This document shows positions 23,320-34,503 of a DNA stretch of 64,000 nt, in pieces. Location: the NCBI RefSeq assembly GCF_050003625.1, contig NC_134399.1, forward strand, positions 145,942,473-146,006,472, in the 5' to 3' direction. How positions within the stretch are numbered: the first letter of the stretch is position 1; the number at the start of each line of letters is the position of its first letter. Source of the stretch: Haematobia irritans (taxonomy: Eukaryota > Arthropoda > Insecta > Diptera > Muscidae). The position numbers were made by a program, and so were the translations under genes. The notes beneath the pieces were generated by a model. It did not search any database. It saw only the letters and a program-made list of their open reading frames with translations, and had not been told where the DNA came from.

Positions 23320-23664
23320 GTTAGGTTAAGTTATGTGGCAGCCCGATGTATCAGGCTCACTTAGACTATTCAGTCCATTGTGATACCACAGTGGTGAACT
23401 TCTCTCTTGTCACTGAGTGCTGCCCGATTCCATGTTAAGCTCAATGACAAGGGACCTCCTTTTTATAGCCGAGTCCGAACGGCGTTCCACATTCCAAGGA
23501 AACCACTTAGAGAAGCTTTGAAACCCTCAGAAATATCACCAGCATTACTGAGGTGGGATAATCCACCGCTTAAAAACCTTTTGGTGTTCGGTCGTAGCAG
23601 GAGTCGAACGCACGACCTTGTGATTGCAAGGCGGACATGCTAACCATTGCACCACGGTGGCTCC
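23320..23664 (-). mobile_element. tRNA-derived SINE (copy 5)
   Basis: Full-length minus-strand copy ending at the right in CACGGTGGCTCCC. Box B carries a change (plus strand GGAGTCGAACG). The tail is only TTAGGTTAAG. A 5-bp CCATA on both sides is a possible but weak target duplication. Confidence 0.85.
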
Positions 23665-23686
23665 CATAGATACCACACTGAAAAAA

Positions 23687-24347
23687 AATACTGACCTAAT
23701 ATGGAAGATTATGCAACTTAAATTTTAGGACTTGAAATTCACGCAATGCTAAGGACAAAATTCTTTAAAATAATGACATTTTACTTAAAAGAAAGATTAT
23801 AATCCTTGCTTCAAAATTTTTTTTTCATTAAATTTAGGACACAAATCTTGGAATTTTGCATCCCTCTGTTGAAGTTGTAGATCTTTGAAGTTAGTCAAAT
23901 GTTTCTTAAAATAAAGAAAAACATTTTAAATTTAAAGAAATCGTATTTAACTCAACTGACATATTGAATTTTTAAATTTAAGATAAAAACGCTTCAAATA
24001 TAGGCTGAGACTTAATTTAAGGATTTGCATCTTTGGTTTAAAGTTTTTTTAAGCATTAAGAAAACAGTTTATACTTTGAAGTACTTGGCATAATTTGGAT
24101 TTTGAAACTGGAATTTGTTTGTACATGAATACCTTTATTAATATATCGCAAACAGAGAATAAAAATTCGATGAATGAGATCAGTATCCAATTTTAATTTT
24201 TATCGATCCTAGATTTAAAGCCAGGGAGATCCCTAAAAAATGTCTTTATTTTAAAGAAGCCGCATCTTTGGCTCGGAATCAATACCAAAATCTTTAAAGG
24301 AAGGTCAAAATCTTTGGATCCAAGTAAACTTTTTTTTTTTTTGAGTG
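23687..24347. mobile_element. MITE of the CACTGAAAAAAA family
   Basis: Left end CACTGAAAAAAAATACTGAC and right end TTTTTTTTTTTTGAGTG form inverted ends. The interior shares TTGGCTCGGAATCAATACC (inverted) with 54740-54765 and ACCTAATATG with 8033. No coding capacity. Confidence 0.65.
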
Positions 24348-24782
24348 CATATATCAACATCATGTACCAAATTTCAGCCGGATCGGATGGAATTTGCTTC
24401 TCTTTGAGGCTCCGCAAGCCAAATCTGGGGATCGGTTTATATGGGGGCTATATATAATTATGGACCGATGTGGACCAATTTTTGCATGGTTCTTAGAGAC
24501 CGAATACCAACATCATGTACCAAATTTCAGCCAGATCGGATGAAATTTGCTTTTCTTAGAGGATCCGCAAGCCATATCTGGGGGTCCGTTTATATGGGGG
24601 CTATACGTAAAAGTGGAGCGATATGGTCCATTTGCAATACCATCCGACCTACATCAATAACAACTACTTGTGCCAAATTTCAAGTCGATAGCTTTTTTCG
24701 TACGGAAGTTAGCGTGATTTCAACAGACGGACGGACATGCTTAGATCGACTCAGAAATTCACAACGACCCAGAATATATATA

Positions 24783-26040
24783 ACAGGTTGGCTGATAAGT
24801 CCCCGGTCTAACAAAGAAAAACACATTTTTTTTTGTCAAAATTCGTTTTTATTATTCAACATATTTCCCTTCAAGAGCGATATAACGATTATAACGACCT
24901 TCCAATTTTTTGATACCATTTTGGTAGCACTCCTTCGGTTTTGCCTCAAAATAGGCCTCAGTTTTGGCGATCACCTCTTCATTGCAGCCAAATTTTTTCC
25001 CTGCGAGCATCCTTTTGAGGTCTGAGAACAAGAAAAAGTCGCTGGGGCCAGATCTGGAAAACACGGTGGGTGGGGAAGCAATCCGAAGCCCAATTCATGA
25101 ATTTTTGCCATCGTTCTAAATGAAAATTGGCACGGTGCGCTGTCTTGGTGGAACAACACTTTTTTCTTCTTCATATGGGGCCGTTTTGTCGCGATTTCGA
25201 CCTTCAAACGCTCCAATAACGCCATATAATAGTCACTGTTGATGGTTTTTCCCTTCTCAAGATAATCCATAAAAATTATTCCATGCGCATCCCAAAACAC
25301 AGAGGCCATTACTTTGCCAGAGGACTTTTGAGTCTTTCCACGCTTCGGAGACGGTTCGATTGTACTCAAGAGTGTAGTGATGGAGCCATGTTTCATCCAT
25401 TGTCACATATCGACGGAAAAACTCGGGTGTATTACGAGTTAACAGCTGCAAACACCGCTCAGAATCATCAACACGTTGTTGTTTTTGGTCAAATATGAGC
25501 TCGCGCGGCACCCAGTTTGCACAGAGCTTCCGCATATCCAAATATTGATGAATGATATAACAAACACGTTGCTTTGATATCTTTAAAGCCTCTGCTATCT
25601 CGATCAACTTCATTTTACGGTCATTCAAAATCATTTTGTGTATTTTTTTGATGTTTTCGTCGGTAACCACCTCTTTCGGGCGTCAACTGCGTTCATCGTC
25701 CTTCGTGCTCATTTCACCACGCTTGAATTTTGCATACCAATCAATTATTGTTGATTTCCCTGGGGCAGAGTCCGGAAATTCATTATCGAGCCAAGTTTTT
25801 GCTTCCACCGTATTTTTCGTCTTCAGAAAACAGTATTTTATCTAAATTCCTTTTTTTCCATTTTTTTCACAATAACAAAAGTTGCTTCAGAAAAGACGTT
25901 CTATCTCACAAACTAATTGACTTACAGACGTCAAATTTTGACACAAATCATTTGAAGGTTGGTACTATATAAAAATAATATGCATTTAATACTAGCGACG
26001 CCATCTATGTGTCAGACCAGGGACTTATCAGCCAACCTGT
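24783..26040 (-). mobile_element. mariner (irritans subfamily, Himar1-like), defective
   Basis: 1258 bp with 27-bp terminal inverted repeats beginning ACAGGTTGGCTGATAAGTCC, one mismatch between ends, flanked by TA on both sides (24781-24782, 26041-26042). The TA lies in the ATATATATA of a family A head, CCAGAATATATA|CTTTATGGGG. The transposase reads on the minus strand and is broken. Terminal and protein sequence look very close to Himar1-type elements first described from horn fly, so the insertion is fairly young. Confidence 0.93.
24852..25861 (-). pseudogene. mariner transposase (DD34D type), broken
   Basis: Cut-and-paste transposase of the mariner family. An ATG at 25861 starts MEKKEF-R, but a small deletion shifts the frame at once (TAGATAAAA). 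Reading resumes as IKYCFLKTKNT, and a TGA replaces a glycine codon in DDERS*RPKEV (25683-25685). The next open part has the helix-turn-helix ALKISKQRVCYIIHQYLDM and the first catalytic Asp in VTMDETWLHHY. A deletion near 25355 removes about 9 residues and shifts frame before EPSPKRGKTQ. The second Asp is in LFHQDSAPC. The third is in HPPCFPDLAP, followed by a one-base deletion near 25044, after which FFLFSDLKRMLAGKKF continues. All catalytic Asp codons survive but no intact frame does. Confidence 0.92.
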
Positions 26041-26110
26041 TACTTTATGGGGTCTAATACCAATATTTCGATATGTTACAAACGGAATGACAAAGTTAAT
26101 ATTATTTTCC

Positions 26111-28021
26111 ATAATTTTGTGTAAATTGTAAATTTGTAATTTTTCCATAATATTTTGTAAATTAAATACCCTAAGTTAAATTTACATAATCTTGTATATT
26201 AAATTAATATTTGTTTTTCATAGCAAACAAGCTGGCAGTATGGCAAAGTACATAAAAATAATACTTGGAGAATTTGCAAGTTTCTCAATAATACCATCAG
26301 CATTGTTGAAGGAATAAACCATTGATGATAACTTGGTTTCATCATTGGCATAGTTGTTTAATGTCAGCTTTCTAAAGTAATAAATAGTCCATGCTGTAGC
26401 AAGAGCAGTTAAATACTGTTTTGCATCGCCGCCCACAATTGTTAATGGGCTTACTTTTCTGTTAAATCTCCAAACATATTTATTAGAGAGAAAATGAGCA
26501 ATCACACTAACCTATGAAATATTCAAATTAGTTTTTTGCTGCATTGTTTTTCTTTATTTTTAAATTAAATATCACGGTACCAAGCCCTCACATTTGGGAA
26601 AGTAACAAATACCAACTAAATTCCCCAAATGTGAAAATGTCAGCAAAAACTTGAAGAAGAAAAAAACCCTCTCTTAAATACTCGAACACCATGATAAAGA
26701 TCCAACCTCACCTACATCATCGTGATGGTCTTTAGTCTCGTCCCCACTAGCAACGCAACCTACAACGGCAGCAACATCCTCACTATGATTCATGATATCT
26801 GCATAAGATGATGTTAATTTCATTGGGATTTTTGTTTTATTTTTCATCAGTCCTAGGACATCAGTTGTAGATGCAATGAAACCTCCCAACAAACAACAAT
26901 GAAAGTACAACGACTAAGTTGACTTTACTTGCAACTTGACTCAAGCCATACACTATGTGGTCCAATATGTTTTAGTTTACACAAAAGATTTCATCAGTTT
27001 TTCCTAGAATTTTATCTCTAAAGGTACATCTTCAGTGTCTCTATCTTCAGGCAGCATCGTCTATTTGTCTGTCCATCCTATTCAGCATGTATCATGTGAT
27101 GAACTTTACTGAGTTGAGTTGAGAAGCTCCCTTTTGCATTCGGATTCGATTGCTGCTTAATATTTCTTATTGTTTGTCTGAGCAGAATGTGGATGCAATA
27201 AATGATTTGGAAAATGTTAAATTTAATAGTGGGAGATTTGTTTTCTTATGGCAAGCAGACTTACAATCGTATAGTTGATTCTCTTAATTGAATGGGATGT
27301 ACACTAAAATATGTAATGGACGACTTAAATCAAGGTAGATGTATATACTATTTTCCCTAATATATCTATAGTATTAACAGTACTAAACCTTAATCGGAAC
27401 TAGTTGGCCAAAATAGTAAGATCAACTTTACGTCTAATTGACTTTTTTCAAAACACCAAAAAAAACTCGTAATGCCTAAAAAATTTACTTTAAAAAATTT
27501 GCTTAGATTTAAACATTTCGACCATAAGCCATAGAAATTGGTCCATATCGGCCCTCAAAAATATAGCATTTTCATTTCAAATGAAAAATTTTTCAAATCA
27601 AATGAATTTTTCAAAGCAAATGTTACAATAACCCATTGTGAATTTTCGATTGGATGAAATTCCCTACGACAATACTAGACAACGATTGGTGATAGTGATT
27701 TGATTTTAATTATGAATAACTTTTACGTACATTAAATTACAAAGAGTTTGTATTTTGAAAGGCGTTAATTCCTAAAATAAATCTCAAATAAGAAATAATT
27801 TTAGCAGTGTTTAAGTGTATACGTGAGTAAGTAACACATAATTCTTCAACGAAATTTTAAGAGGTTTATTTTTGCTTTCAGCAATATACCACTATAATCA
27901 GAAATAATTATAACTTCATTCATTTTTTGATTTTGGACATTTATTTGATTAGAAAAACGGTTCATTTAATTTGAAAAACGGTTCATGCGATTACAAAAAG
28001 GTTTCATTTGAAGTGAAAATA
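26111..28021. other. Least repetitive stretch; possible host exons on the minus strand
   Basis: Mostly unique-looking sequence. Two adjacent minus-strand open segments could be exons (see 26218-26882). Otherwise no gene or RNA is seen. Confidence 0.4.
26218..26882 (-). CDS. Candidate two-exon fragment of an unrecognised gene
   Basis: Segment one (26716-26882) would start after an AG acceptor at 26883-26884 and end ...DETKDHHDD before a GTAGGT donor (26710-26715). Segment two (26218-26511) follows an AG acceptor (26512-26513) and continues in phase as VSVIAHFLSNKYVWRF to a stop at 26218. The intron would be 204 bp with a CTAAT-like branch site. The joined peptide is about 150 residues, complex in composition, with a hydrophobic stretch YLTALATAWTIYYF and a hydrophobic C terminus. 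I recognise no family. The upstream start is not found. It may be a chance arrangement. Confidence 0.28.
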
Positions 28022-28165
28022 CTACATACAACCCCCCATGTAACCGGTCCCAAGATTTGTCTTACAGAGCCGCTTAGAAGAGCAAATTTCATCCAATCCG
28101 GTTAAAATTTTAAACGCACTAATAATCGCCAAAAAAAAATGGTTCATAATTATATGAGACCGCTT
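28022..28165 (+). mobile_element. Family A DINE central-repeat fragment
   Basis: One divergent 153-bp unit: CCCCCCATGTAACCGGTCCC, then AGCAAATTTCATCCAATCCG and GGTTCATAATTATATGAGA. Confidence 0.65.
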
Positions 28166-28167
28166 AG

Positions 28168-28400
28168 AGGTTAGGCAAGGTATAATGACAGCCCGATATT
28201 TCAGACTCATTTAGACTATTCAGTCCATTGTGATACCATAGTGGTAAACTTCTCTCTTATTACTCAGTTCCGCCTGATTTTATGTTAAGCTCAATGACAA
28301 GGGACCTCCTTTTTATAGCCGAGTCCGAATGGCGTTCCACATTGCGGTGAAACCACTTAGAGAAGCTTTGAAACACTCAGAAATATCATCGTGGCTCCCG
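28168..28400 (-). mobile_element. SINE (copy 6), internally deleted
   Basis: Minus-strand copy with the tail and body preserved, but ACTCAGAAATATCATC runs directly into GTGGCTCCC. About 110-140 bp containing Box A and Box B is lost, so it cannot be transcribed by its own promoter. Confidence 0.8.
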
Positions 28401-28668
28401 AGCCCTCATAGAAACCTACTGCCCAAAATTTGACTTCCCAGCAAAACAAAAAAAGAAATTGGAAGCTCTCCGAATGTCATTACTTTTAATAGGCTTACTC
28501 AGTACCAAACTTTTAATTGGTTTCTTAAAATTTCAAGTTTTCCGATCAGTTAGACTGCGTTTTCACAAGATATTTAAACCCAAAAGAGAAAAAGTAGCCC
28601 TAATTTTATCTCAATCAATTTTTAGTTAAATTTTCTTGGGGCTCTTATTTATTACGAAGCGCCGCACT

Positions 28669-28972
28669 GTTTTATTGGGATTTTGGGATCACTTTCCTAG
28701 GGCCTATTTTAATACCTCCCTTTTAATGTACATCCAAATATGCTCTTCTAGTGATCGACATAATTTTACAATAAATTAAAATTTACCTAAATCTATTGTG
28801 TAAGAAACACAGGGAGGACTGTTTTATTTGGATTTTAGGCTCATTTTCCTAGGGCCTATTTTAATACCTCCCTTTTAATGTACATCCAAATATGCTCTTC
28901 TAGTGATGGACATAATTTTACAATAAATTAAAATTTACCAAAATTTATTGTGTAAAAAACACAGGGAGGATA
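28669..28972. repeat. 152-bp tandem duplication
   Basis: Two head-to-tail copies about 152 bp apart (CCTAGGGCCTATTTTAATAC at 28696 and 28848; both end GTAA..AACACAGGGAGGA). They differ at only a few positions, indicating a recent duplication. The sequence resembles no other repeat in the window. Confidence 0.8.
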
Positions 28973-29066
28973 AATTATATAATGACAACATTTCTCGATA
29001 GACGTGGAGTTTACGAAAAAAATATTTGCTGGTATTATTCAAAATATCTCTGTGTAGAGTAAAAAT

Positions 29067-30284
29067 TAAAAAAAAAAGTATATACGGCCGTAAGTTCGGC
29101 CAGGCCGAAACTTTTGTACCCTCCACCGTAGAAACTTCTACTAAGGATTGTGATTGTGGTAATACTTACCGATGGCCAGGTATCTTAAAGCTTCTTAACA
29201 CCGTCTACTAAATTGTAAATAATTGTGGTATATATTAGGCAAAAAAGGTATATATGTAGGGTATATATAGGGAAGTCTACAAATAATTACGAAGCGATAT
29301 CTACTTTTGTGCGGTAATTAGAGAGCCAGAATTGAAATATGGGGGTCGCTTTATATGGGGGGCTATATACAATTATGATATGTACTAATTTTTGGTTGGT
29401 TGTTAGTATCCATATACGTAGACCAAATACAAAATTTCAACTGAATCGGATGAAATTTGCTCCTTCAAAAGGCTCCAAAACCAAATCTGCGGATCGGTTT
29501 ATATGGGGGCTATATATATTTATGGACCGATATGGACCAATTTTGGCATGGTTGGTAGAGACCAAATACTAACACCACGTACAAAATTTCAACCGGATTG
29601 GATGAATTTTGCTTCTCCAAAAGGCACCGGAGGTCTAATCTGGGGATCGGTTTATATGGGGGCTATATATAATTATGGACTGATATGAACCAATTCCTGC
29701 ATGGATGTTGGATACCATATACTAACATCACGTACCAAATTTCAACCGATTCGGATGAATTTTGCTCTTCCAAGGGGTTCTGGAGGTCAAATCTGGGGAT
29801 CGGTTTATATGGGGTCTACATATAATTATAGACCGAATTCGACCAATTTTTGCATGGATGTTTGAGGCCATATATTAACATCACGTACCAAATTTCAACT
29901 GAATCAGATGAATTTTGGTCTTCCAAGAGGCTCCGGAGGTCAAATCTGGTGATTAAATGGGGGATATATATAATTATGGACCGATGTGGACCGATGTGGA
30001 GCAATTTTTGCAGGATTGTTATAGACCATAGACTAACACCATGTACCAAATTTCAGCCGGATTGGATGAAATTTGCTTCTCTTAAAGCTCCGCAAGCCAA
30101 ATCGGGGGATCGGTTTATATGGGGGCTATATATAATTATTGGCCGATGTGGACCACTTTTTGCATGGTTGTTAGAGGCTATATACTAACACCATGTACCA
30201 AATTTCAGCCGGATCGGATGAAATTTGCTTCTCTTAGAGGCTCCGAAAGCCAAATCTACCCCTTATGGTGGAGGGTATAAAAAG
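29067..30284 (-). mobile_element. Family A DINE-like element (A4), head deleted
   Basis: Begins with the tail GTATATACGGCCGTAAGTTC and GGCCAGGCCGAAAC, runs through central 153-bp repeats, then jumps to CCTTATGGTGGAGGGTATAA. Only the outermost bases of the head remain. Open frames of 61-112 residues are repeat translations. Confidence 0.7.
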
Positions 30285-30699
30285 GTATATAGAAGGAAAT
30301 AATTACGAAGCGATATCTACTTTTGCGCGGTAATTAAAGAGTCAGATTTGAAACATGGGGGTCGCTTTATATGGGGGGGCTATATACAATTATGAACCGA
30401 TATGGACTAATTTTTGCTTGGTTGTTAGTGTCCATATACTTAACCCAAATACAAAATTTCAACTGAATCGGATGAAATTTGCTCCTCCAAAAGACCCCAA
30501 AACCAAATCTGGGGGCCTGTTTATATGGGGGCTATATACAATTATGGACCGATATAGAATTTTTCTCCTCCAAGAAGTTCCACAAGCCAAATCTGGGCGT
30601 CGCTTTATATGGGACTTATATAGAATTTCACCAAAATATATAATTTATTGGGTCTTAGAGCAATATCTCGATGTGTTACAAACGGAATGACAAAGTTAA
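30285..30699 (-). mobile_element. Family A DINE-like fragment (A5), adjacent duplicate of A4
   Basis: GAAATAATTACGAAGCGATA and the following GGGGGTCGCTTTATATGGGG repeat the A4 sequence at about 29280-29360. It ends inside the head at GACAAAGTTAAT, where a truncated SINE begins. Confidence 0.65.
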
Positions 30700-30853
30700 T
30701 TATCCCACACCAGTAATGCTGGTGACATTTTTGAGCGTTTAAAAGCTTCTCTAAGTAGTTTGACTGCAATGTGAAACGCCGTTCGGACCAATGTGGCATT
30801 ACAATGGACTGAATAGTCTAAGTGAGCCTGATACATCGGGCTGCCTAACCTAA
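30700..30853 (+). mobile_element. SINE (copy 7), 5'-truncated and internally deleted
   Basis: Lacks the tRNA-like head and promoter. CGCCGTTCGGAC joins directly to CAATGTGGCATTACAATGG, removing the middle of the body. It ends GCTGCCTAACCTAAAG. Confidence 0.8.
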
Positions 30854-30856
30854 AGA

Positions 30857-31207
30857 GTGGGAGCCACCGTGGTGCAATGGTTAGCATGCCCGCCTTGCAT
30901 ACACAAGGTCGTGGGTTCGATTCCTGCTACGACCGAACACCAAAAAGTTTTTCAGCGGTGGATTATCCCACTTCAGTTATGTTAGTGATATTTCTGATGG
31001 TTTCAAAGCTTCTCTAAGTGGTTTCACTGGAATGTGGAACGCCGTTCGGACTCGGCTATAAAAAGGAGGTCCCTTGTCATTGAGATTAACATGGAATCGG
31101 GCAGCACTCAGTCATAAGAGAGAAGTTCACCAATGTGGTTTCACAATGGACTGAATAGTATAAGTGAGCCTGATACATCGGGCTGCCACCTAACCTAACC
31201 TAACCTA
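30857..31207 (+). mobile_element. tRNA-derived SINE (copy 8), full length
   Basis: Box A TGGTGCAATGG and Box B GGTTCGATTCC are intact, the body is complete and the tail has three to four CCTAA units. It lies immediately downstream of truncated copy 7 in the same orientation. Confidence 0.88.
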
Positions 31208-32160
31208 CAGAAGTATATCACTTGCCCACTGCAAAATGGCTAATAGTCATAGTAAATTTATATCAATAATCTGTGTTGTTTATTAAAAATTTAATTATAG
31301 TATTTGGTTTGAAGAAATAGTTTGGGATTGTTTATGTATCCTTTTTTCATATAAAAACTTTTTTTCCTTCAGATCACCGCTTTATCAGATATATTTCCGA
31401 GATAATAATTATTAATTTTTTTTTTTAATTATTTTCATTTTTCCTCGACTGACACTAAAAACATTATTCACGCTTGGCTTATTGAAGCAAGCTTGTACAC
31501 TTGGCTTAGTTTCTTTCTTATCGGCATGAATAATGGGCATGGGCGTAAGGTGGCTATTAGCGGTGCAAGAAGACAAACAAAATACGAAGAAATTTACTGG
31601 AACTTTTATGCATGTCTTATAAATACTATACTGAGGTCAAGTTGGTTCTCTTGTTTTTGTATAAGCTTTGTCGGGCTCAAACTGCGTGGTAACATCTTTC
31701 CGTTATCTAATTAGAGATGTAGAGCTAATTATTAAACAAAAGTTAATTGGAAGAAATATTTCTCCAAGCACAGCCACCTTACTAAACGTATGCGTGCGCA
31801 GCCATACGTTGAAGAAAGATTGAGCAAAGATTACCCAAAAACTATACCATGGGAATAGGCGAGCTCCTAATCGTGATTTTCAAGTTAATTTGCTATTCTT
31901 CTACAGTGAGAAATAAAACGTTATGCTTATAACGTTTTATTTCTGAGCATTGAAGAACGATAGGTGGGGTAATTATTTTTTAATTCAATATCTTCCAAAG
32001 CGTAGTACCAAACATTTATTTATTTTTTCCATGCGTGGAAATTTTTGAAATAATTTTATTTTCAATATTTTGTACATATGTAATTAGGATATTAAATTTT
32101 GTATATTGTTATTGGTTTTAAATTAAACGTGAACATCTTTCGCATATAATTCGATAACTT
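31208..32160. other. Intergenic DNA with a perfect palindrome
   Basis: No gene. The only distinct feature is the hairpin at 31909-31944. Confidence 0.45.
31909..31944. repeat. Perfect 16-bp inverted repeat (hairpin)
   Basis: AGAAATAAAACGTTAT, a four-base loop GCTT, then ATAACGTTTTATTTCT. All 16 pairs match. No T-run or gene end is linked to it, so function is unknown. Confidence 0.85.
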
Positions 32161-32392
32161 TCTAATATACAGTGTGGCTGATATGTATTGCAACCAACTT
32201 CAGATTGCTATAATTTCTCAACTGCTTGTCTGACAACTTGCAGACTTATTTTAGTGACAGGTTATTTTCTTGTTTACAAGGTTACAAAAGCATTTTGATA
32301 TATTTCCTTCAGATATAAAGTTATTCGTGATGGAAGTCAAGCTTGCTGGTGTTATTGCTTTGTATTTGGCTGGAAAACTACAAGTGGCTCGA

Positions 32393-34503
32393 ATTTGAAA
32401 TTTGCAACAAAAACTTAGCCGAGACACAAACCATCACCAAAAAAATATTTTTCAAATTCGAATTTAGGATTTCAAATTCGAATTTAGGATTCCAAATTCG
32501 AATTTAGGATTCCAAATTCGAATTTGGATTTTTAGTATTTGGCTCATTACCCAAAATCTAGGCCGCATACTTTTCCAATGAAGACTTTTGTGATTATGAA
32601 AGCTCAACTCACGCCCTTTCCAATGAACCTTGCCCTTATACCGCACGCTTAGTTTTGGCACATTGTAAAAATTTGTTGAATTTTTTTTTTCAAATTTGAT
32701 TTTCTAATGAAGACTTTTGTGATTTTGAAAGCTGAGTTTAAGCTCTTTTCAATGTGTGTGAAGAAAAATTCCGAATATAGTTAGCACAGACACAAACCAT
32801 TTTTTGCAGAGCTCAGTTAATTAGTTAACAGAGCTTCATAAAGGAGCTAACAGAGCACTGTAAAGAGTTAACAGAGGTATTTTCTGCTCTAACCAATGAT
32901 AGATTTATTTTTTGATCACCAGGAAAAATATTAAATGGTCTCCTTGACCAATTTACTTTATCTAAAATTAAACCACCCACTTATGGCATTATCATTCACA
33001 CATATGTTTCAAAATTTTACAGAAAATTGAATTTTTCTCAACAATTTTTTGAGAGGATGGGACTCAAGTAACCATAGTGGCCACATAGACAATTGTCCCA
33101 CAATGATCCATACACCATATGAAAGGGCTTGAAGAGCTCCATCAATATTGGATAGATCTAAAAATATCTATCCAATATCGATAGAGCTCTTCAAACCCTT
33201 TCATATGGTGTTTGGGTCATAGTGGGACTATTCTCAACTTGGCCACAATAGCTACTGGAGGCATCAGTGCTGCCGCTACTACTTCAATCGAAGTATTTTG
33301 CTTCATTTTCACAAATTTTACTTCGTCACTCCTTCCAAAAATCTCCTTCACTTTTTGTTCTGCTTCAAATTTTTATTTTTTACACCATGTACCAAATTTC
33401 AGCCGGATCGAATGAAATTTGTTTCTCAGAGGCTCCGGAGGAATTATGGACCGATGTGGACCAATTTTTGCATGGTTGTTAGAGATCACATGCTGAAACC
33501 ATGTACCAAATTTCCCCGCAAGCCAAATTTGGGGGTCCGTTTATATGGGGGCTATACGTAAAAGTGGACCGCTACGGCCCATTTGCAATACCATCTGACC
33601 TAAATCAATAACAACTACTTGTGCCAAGTTTCAAGTCGATAGCTTCTTTCGTTCGGAAGTTAGCGTGATTTTAACAGACGGACGGACGGGCCGACATGCT
33701 CAGATCGACTCAGAATTTCACCACTGGGGTCTTAGAGCAATATTTCGATGTGTTACAAACGGAATGACAAGGTTAATATACCCCCATCCTATAGTGGAGG
33801 GTATAATAAAATGAATTCTATTGTTTTGTTTTCAAAAATGTATGCTACTTCAATTTTATTCAATCTACTCCACTTTTTTCCAAAATCTACTTCACTCAAT
33901 TTTTCACTAGCACACTGCAGCACTGGGAGGCATCCTCTCCAGAAATTTATAAAGAATTTTTTTTTTCTCCAGAACTGTCCGGCGGATCTAAAAAATTCTA
34001 GCCAATATCGATAGAACTCTTCAAGCCCTTTCATATGGTGTATGGGCCATAGTGGGACTTGTCCATTTGGCCACAATGGAAAAACTCAATTTTCTGCAAA
34101 ATTTTGAGACATATGTGTGAATGTAGCTGTGAGTGATAATGCCACAAGTGGGTGGTTTAATTTTAGATAAAGTAAATTGGTCAGGAAGACCATTTAATAT
34201 TTTTCCGGATGATCAAAAAATAAATCTATCATTGGTTAGAACAGAAAATACCTCTTTTAACTCTTTACAGTGCTCTGTTAGCTTCTTTATGAAGCTCTGT
34301 TAACTAATTAACAGAGCTCTGGAAAAAATGGGTTGTGTCTGTGCTAACTAAATTCGGAGTTTATCTTCACGCTGCTCAGATTTTGAATAATAAGCTAAAT
34401 ACTAAACATCGAAATTAGAATTTGAAATCCTAAATTCGAATTTGAAAAATATTTTGGTGATGGTTGTGTCTCGGCTAGGTTTTTACTGCAAAATTCAAAT
34501 TTA
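32393..34503. mobile_element. Foldback element with long inverted arms
   Basis: Left arm about 32393-33155 and right arm about 33985-34503 are inverted copies. Shared blocks include AGCCGAGACACAACCATCACC-type ends, TTAACAGAGCTTCATAAAG, AGCACTGTAAAGAGTTAA and AAACCACCCACTT. The left arm has extra tandem copies of TTCAAATTCGAATTTAGGAT (32455-32530) and a duplicated GAAGACTTTTGTGATT block. A third arm piece (33160-33240) lies inverted next to the left arm. No coding sequence. It sits inside the transposase relic. Confidence 0.7.
33384..33810 (-). mobile_element. Family A DINE fragment (A6) in the foldback loop
   Basis: About one and a half central repeat units plus the head (CAGACGGACGGACGG, ACAAACGGAATGACAAGG), ending CCTATAGTGGAGGGTATAAT. 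The segment around CAGAATTTCACCACTGG is shortened, losing the CATAAAGTATATA block. Confidence 0.75.

Larger units (their letters stand above)
21232..26110 (-). mobile_element. Family A DINE-like element (A3) split by five insertions
   Basis: The tail (GTATATACGACCGTAAGTTT) is at the left and the head (rev. of GTCATTCCGTTTGTAAC) at the right near 26090. Element sequence resumes between each insertion: hAT MITE 21557-22075, SINE 22117-22460, SINE about 23320-23664, MITE about 23687-24347, mariner 24783-26040. Part of the tail region is present twice (about 21378-21528 and 22461-22610), on either side of the first insertions. A short reversed 29-bp array is at 22725-22835. Confidence 0.75.

Noticed and set aside
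26674..26910. Reading the 78-residue minus-strand frame as a complete small gene
   Set aside because: It runs past a plausible splice donor into sequence with no support; if coding, it is more likely one exon.
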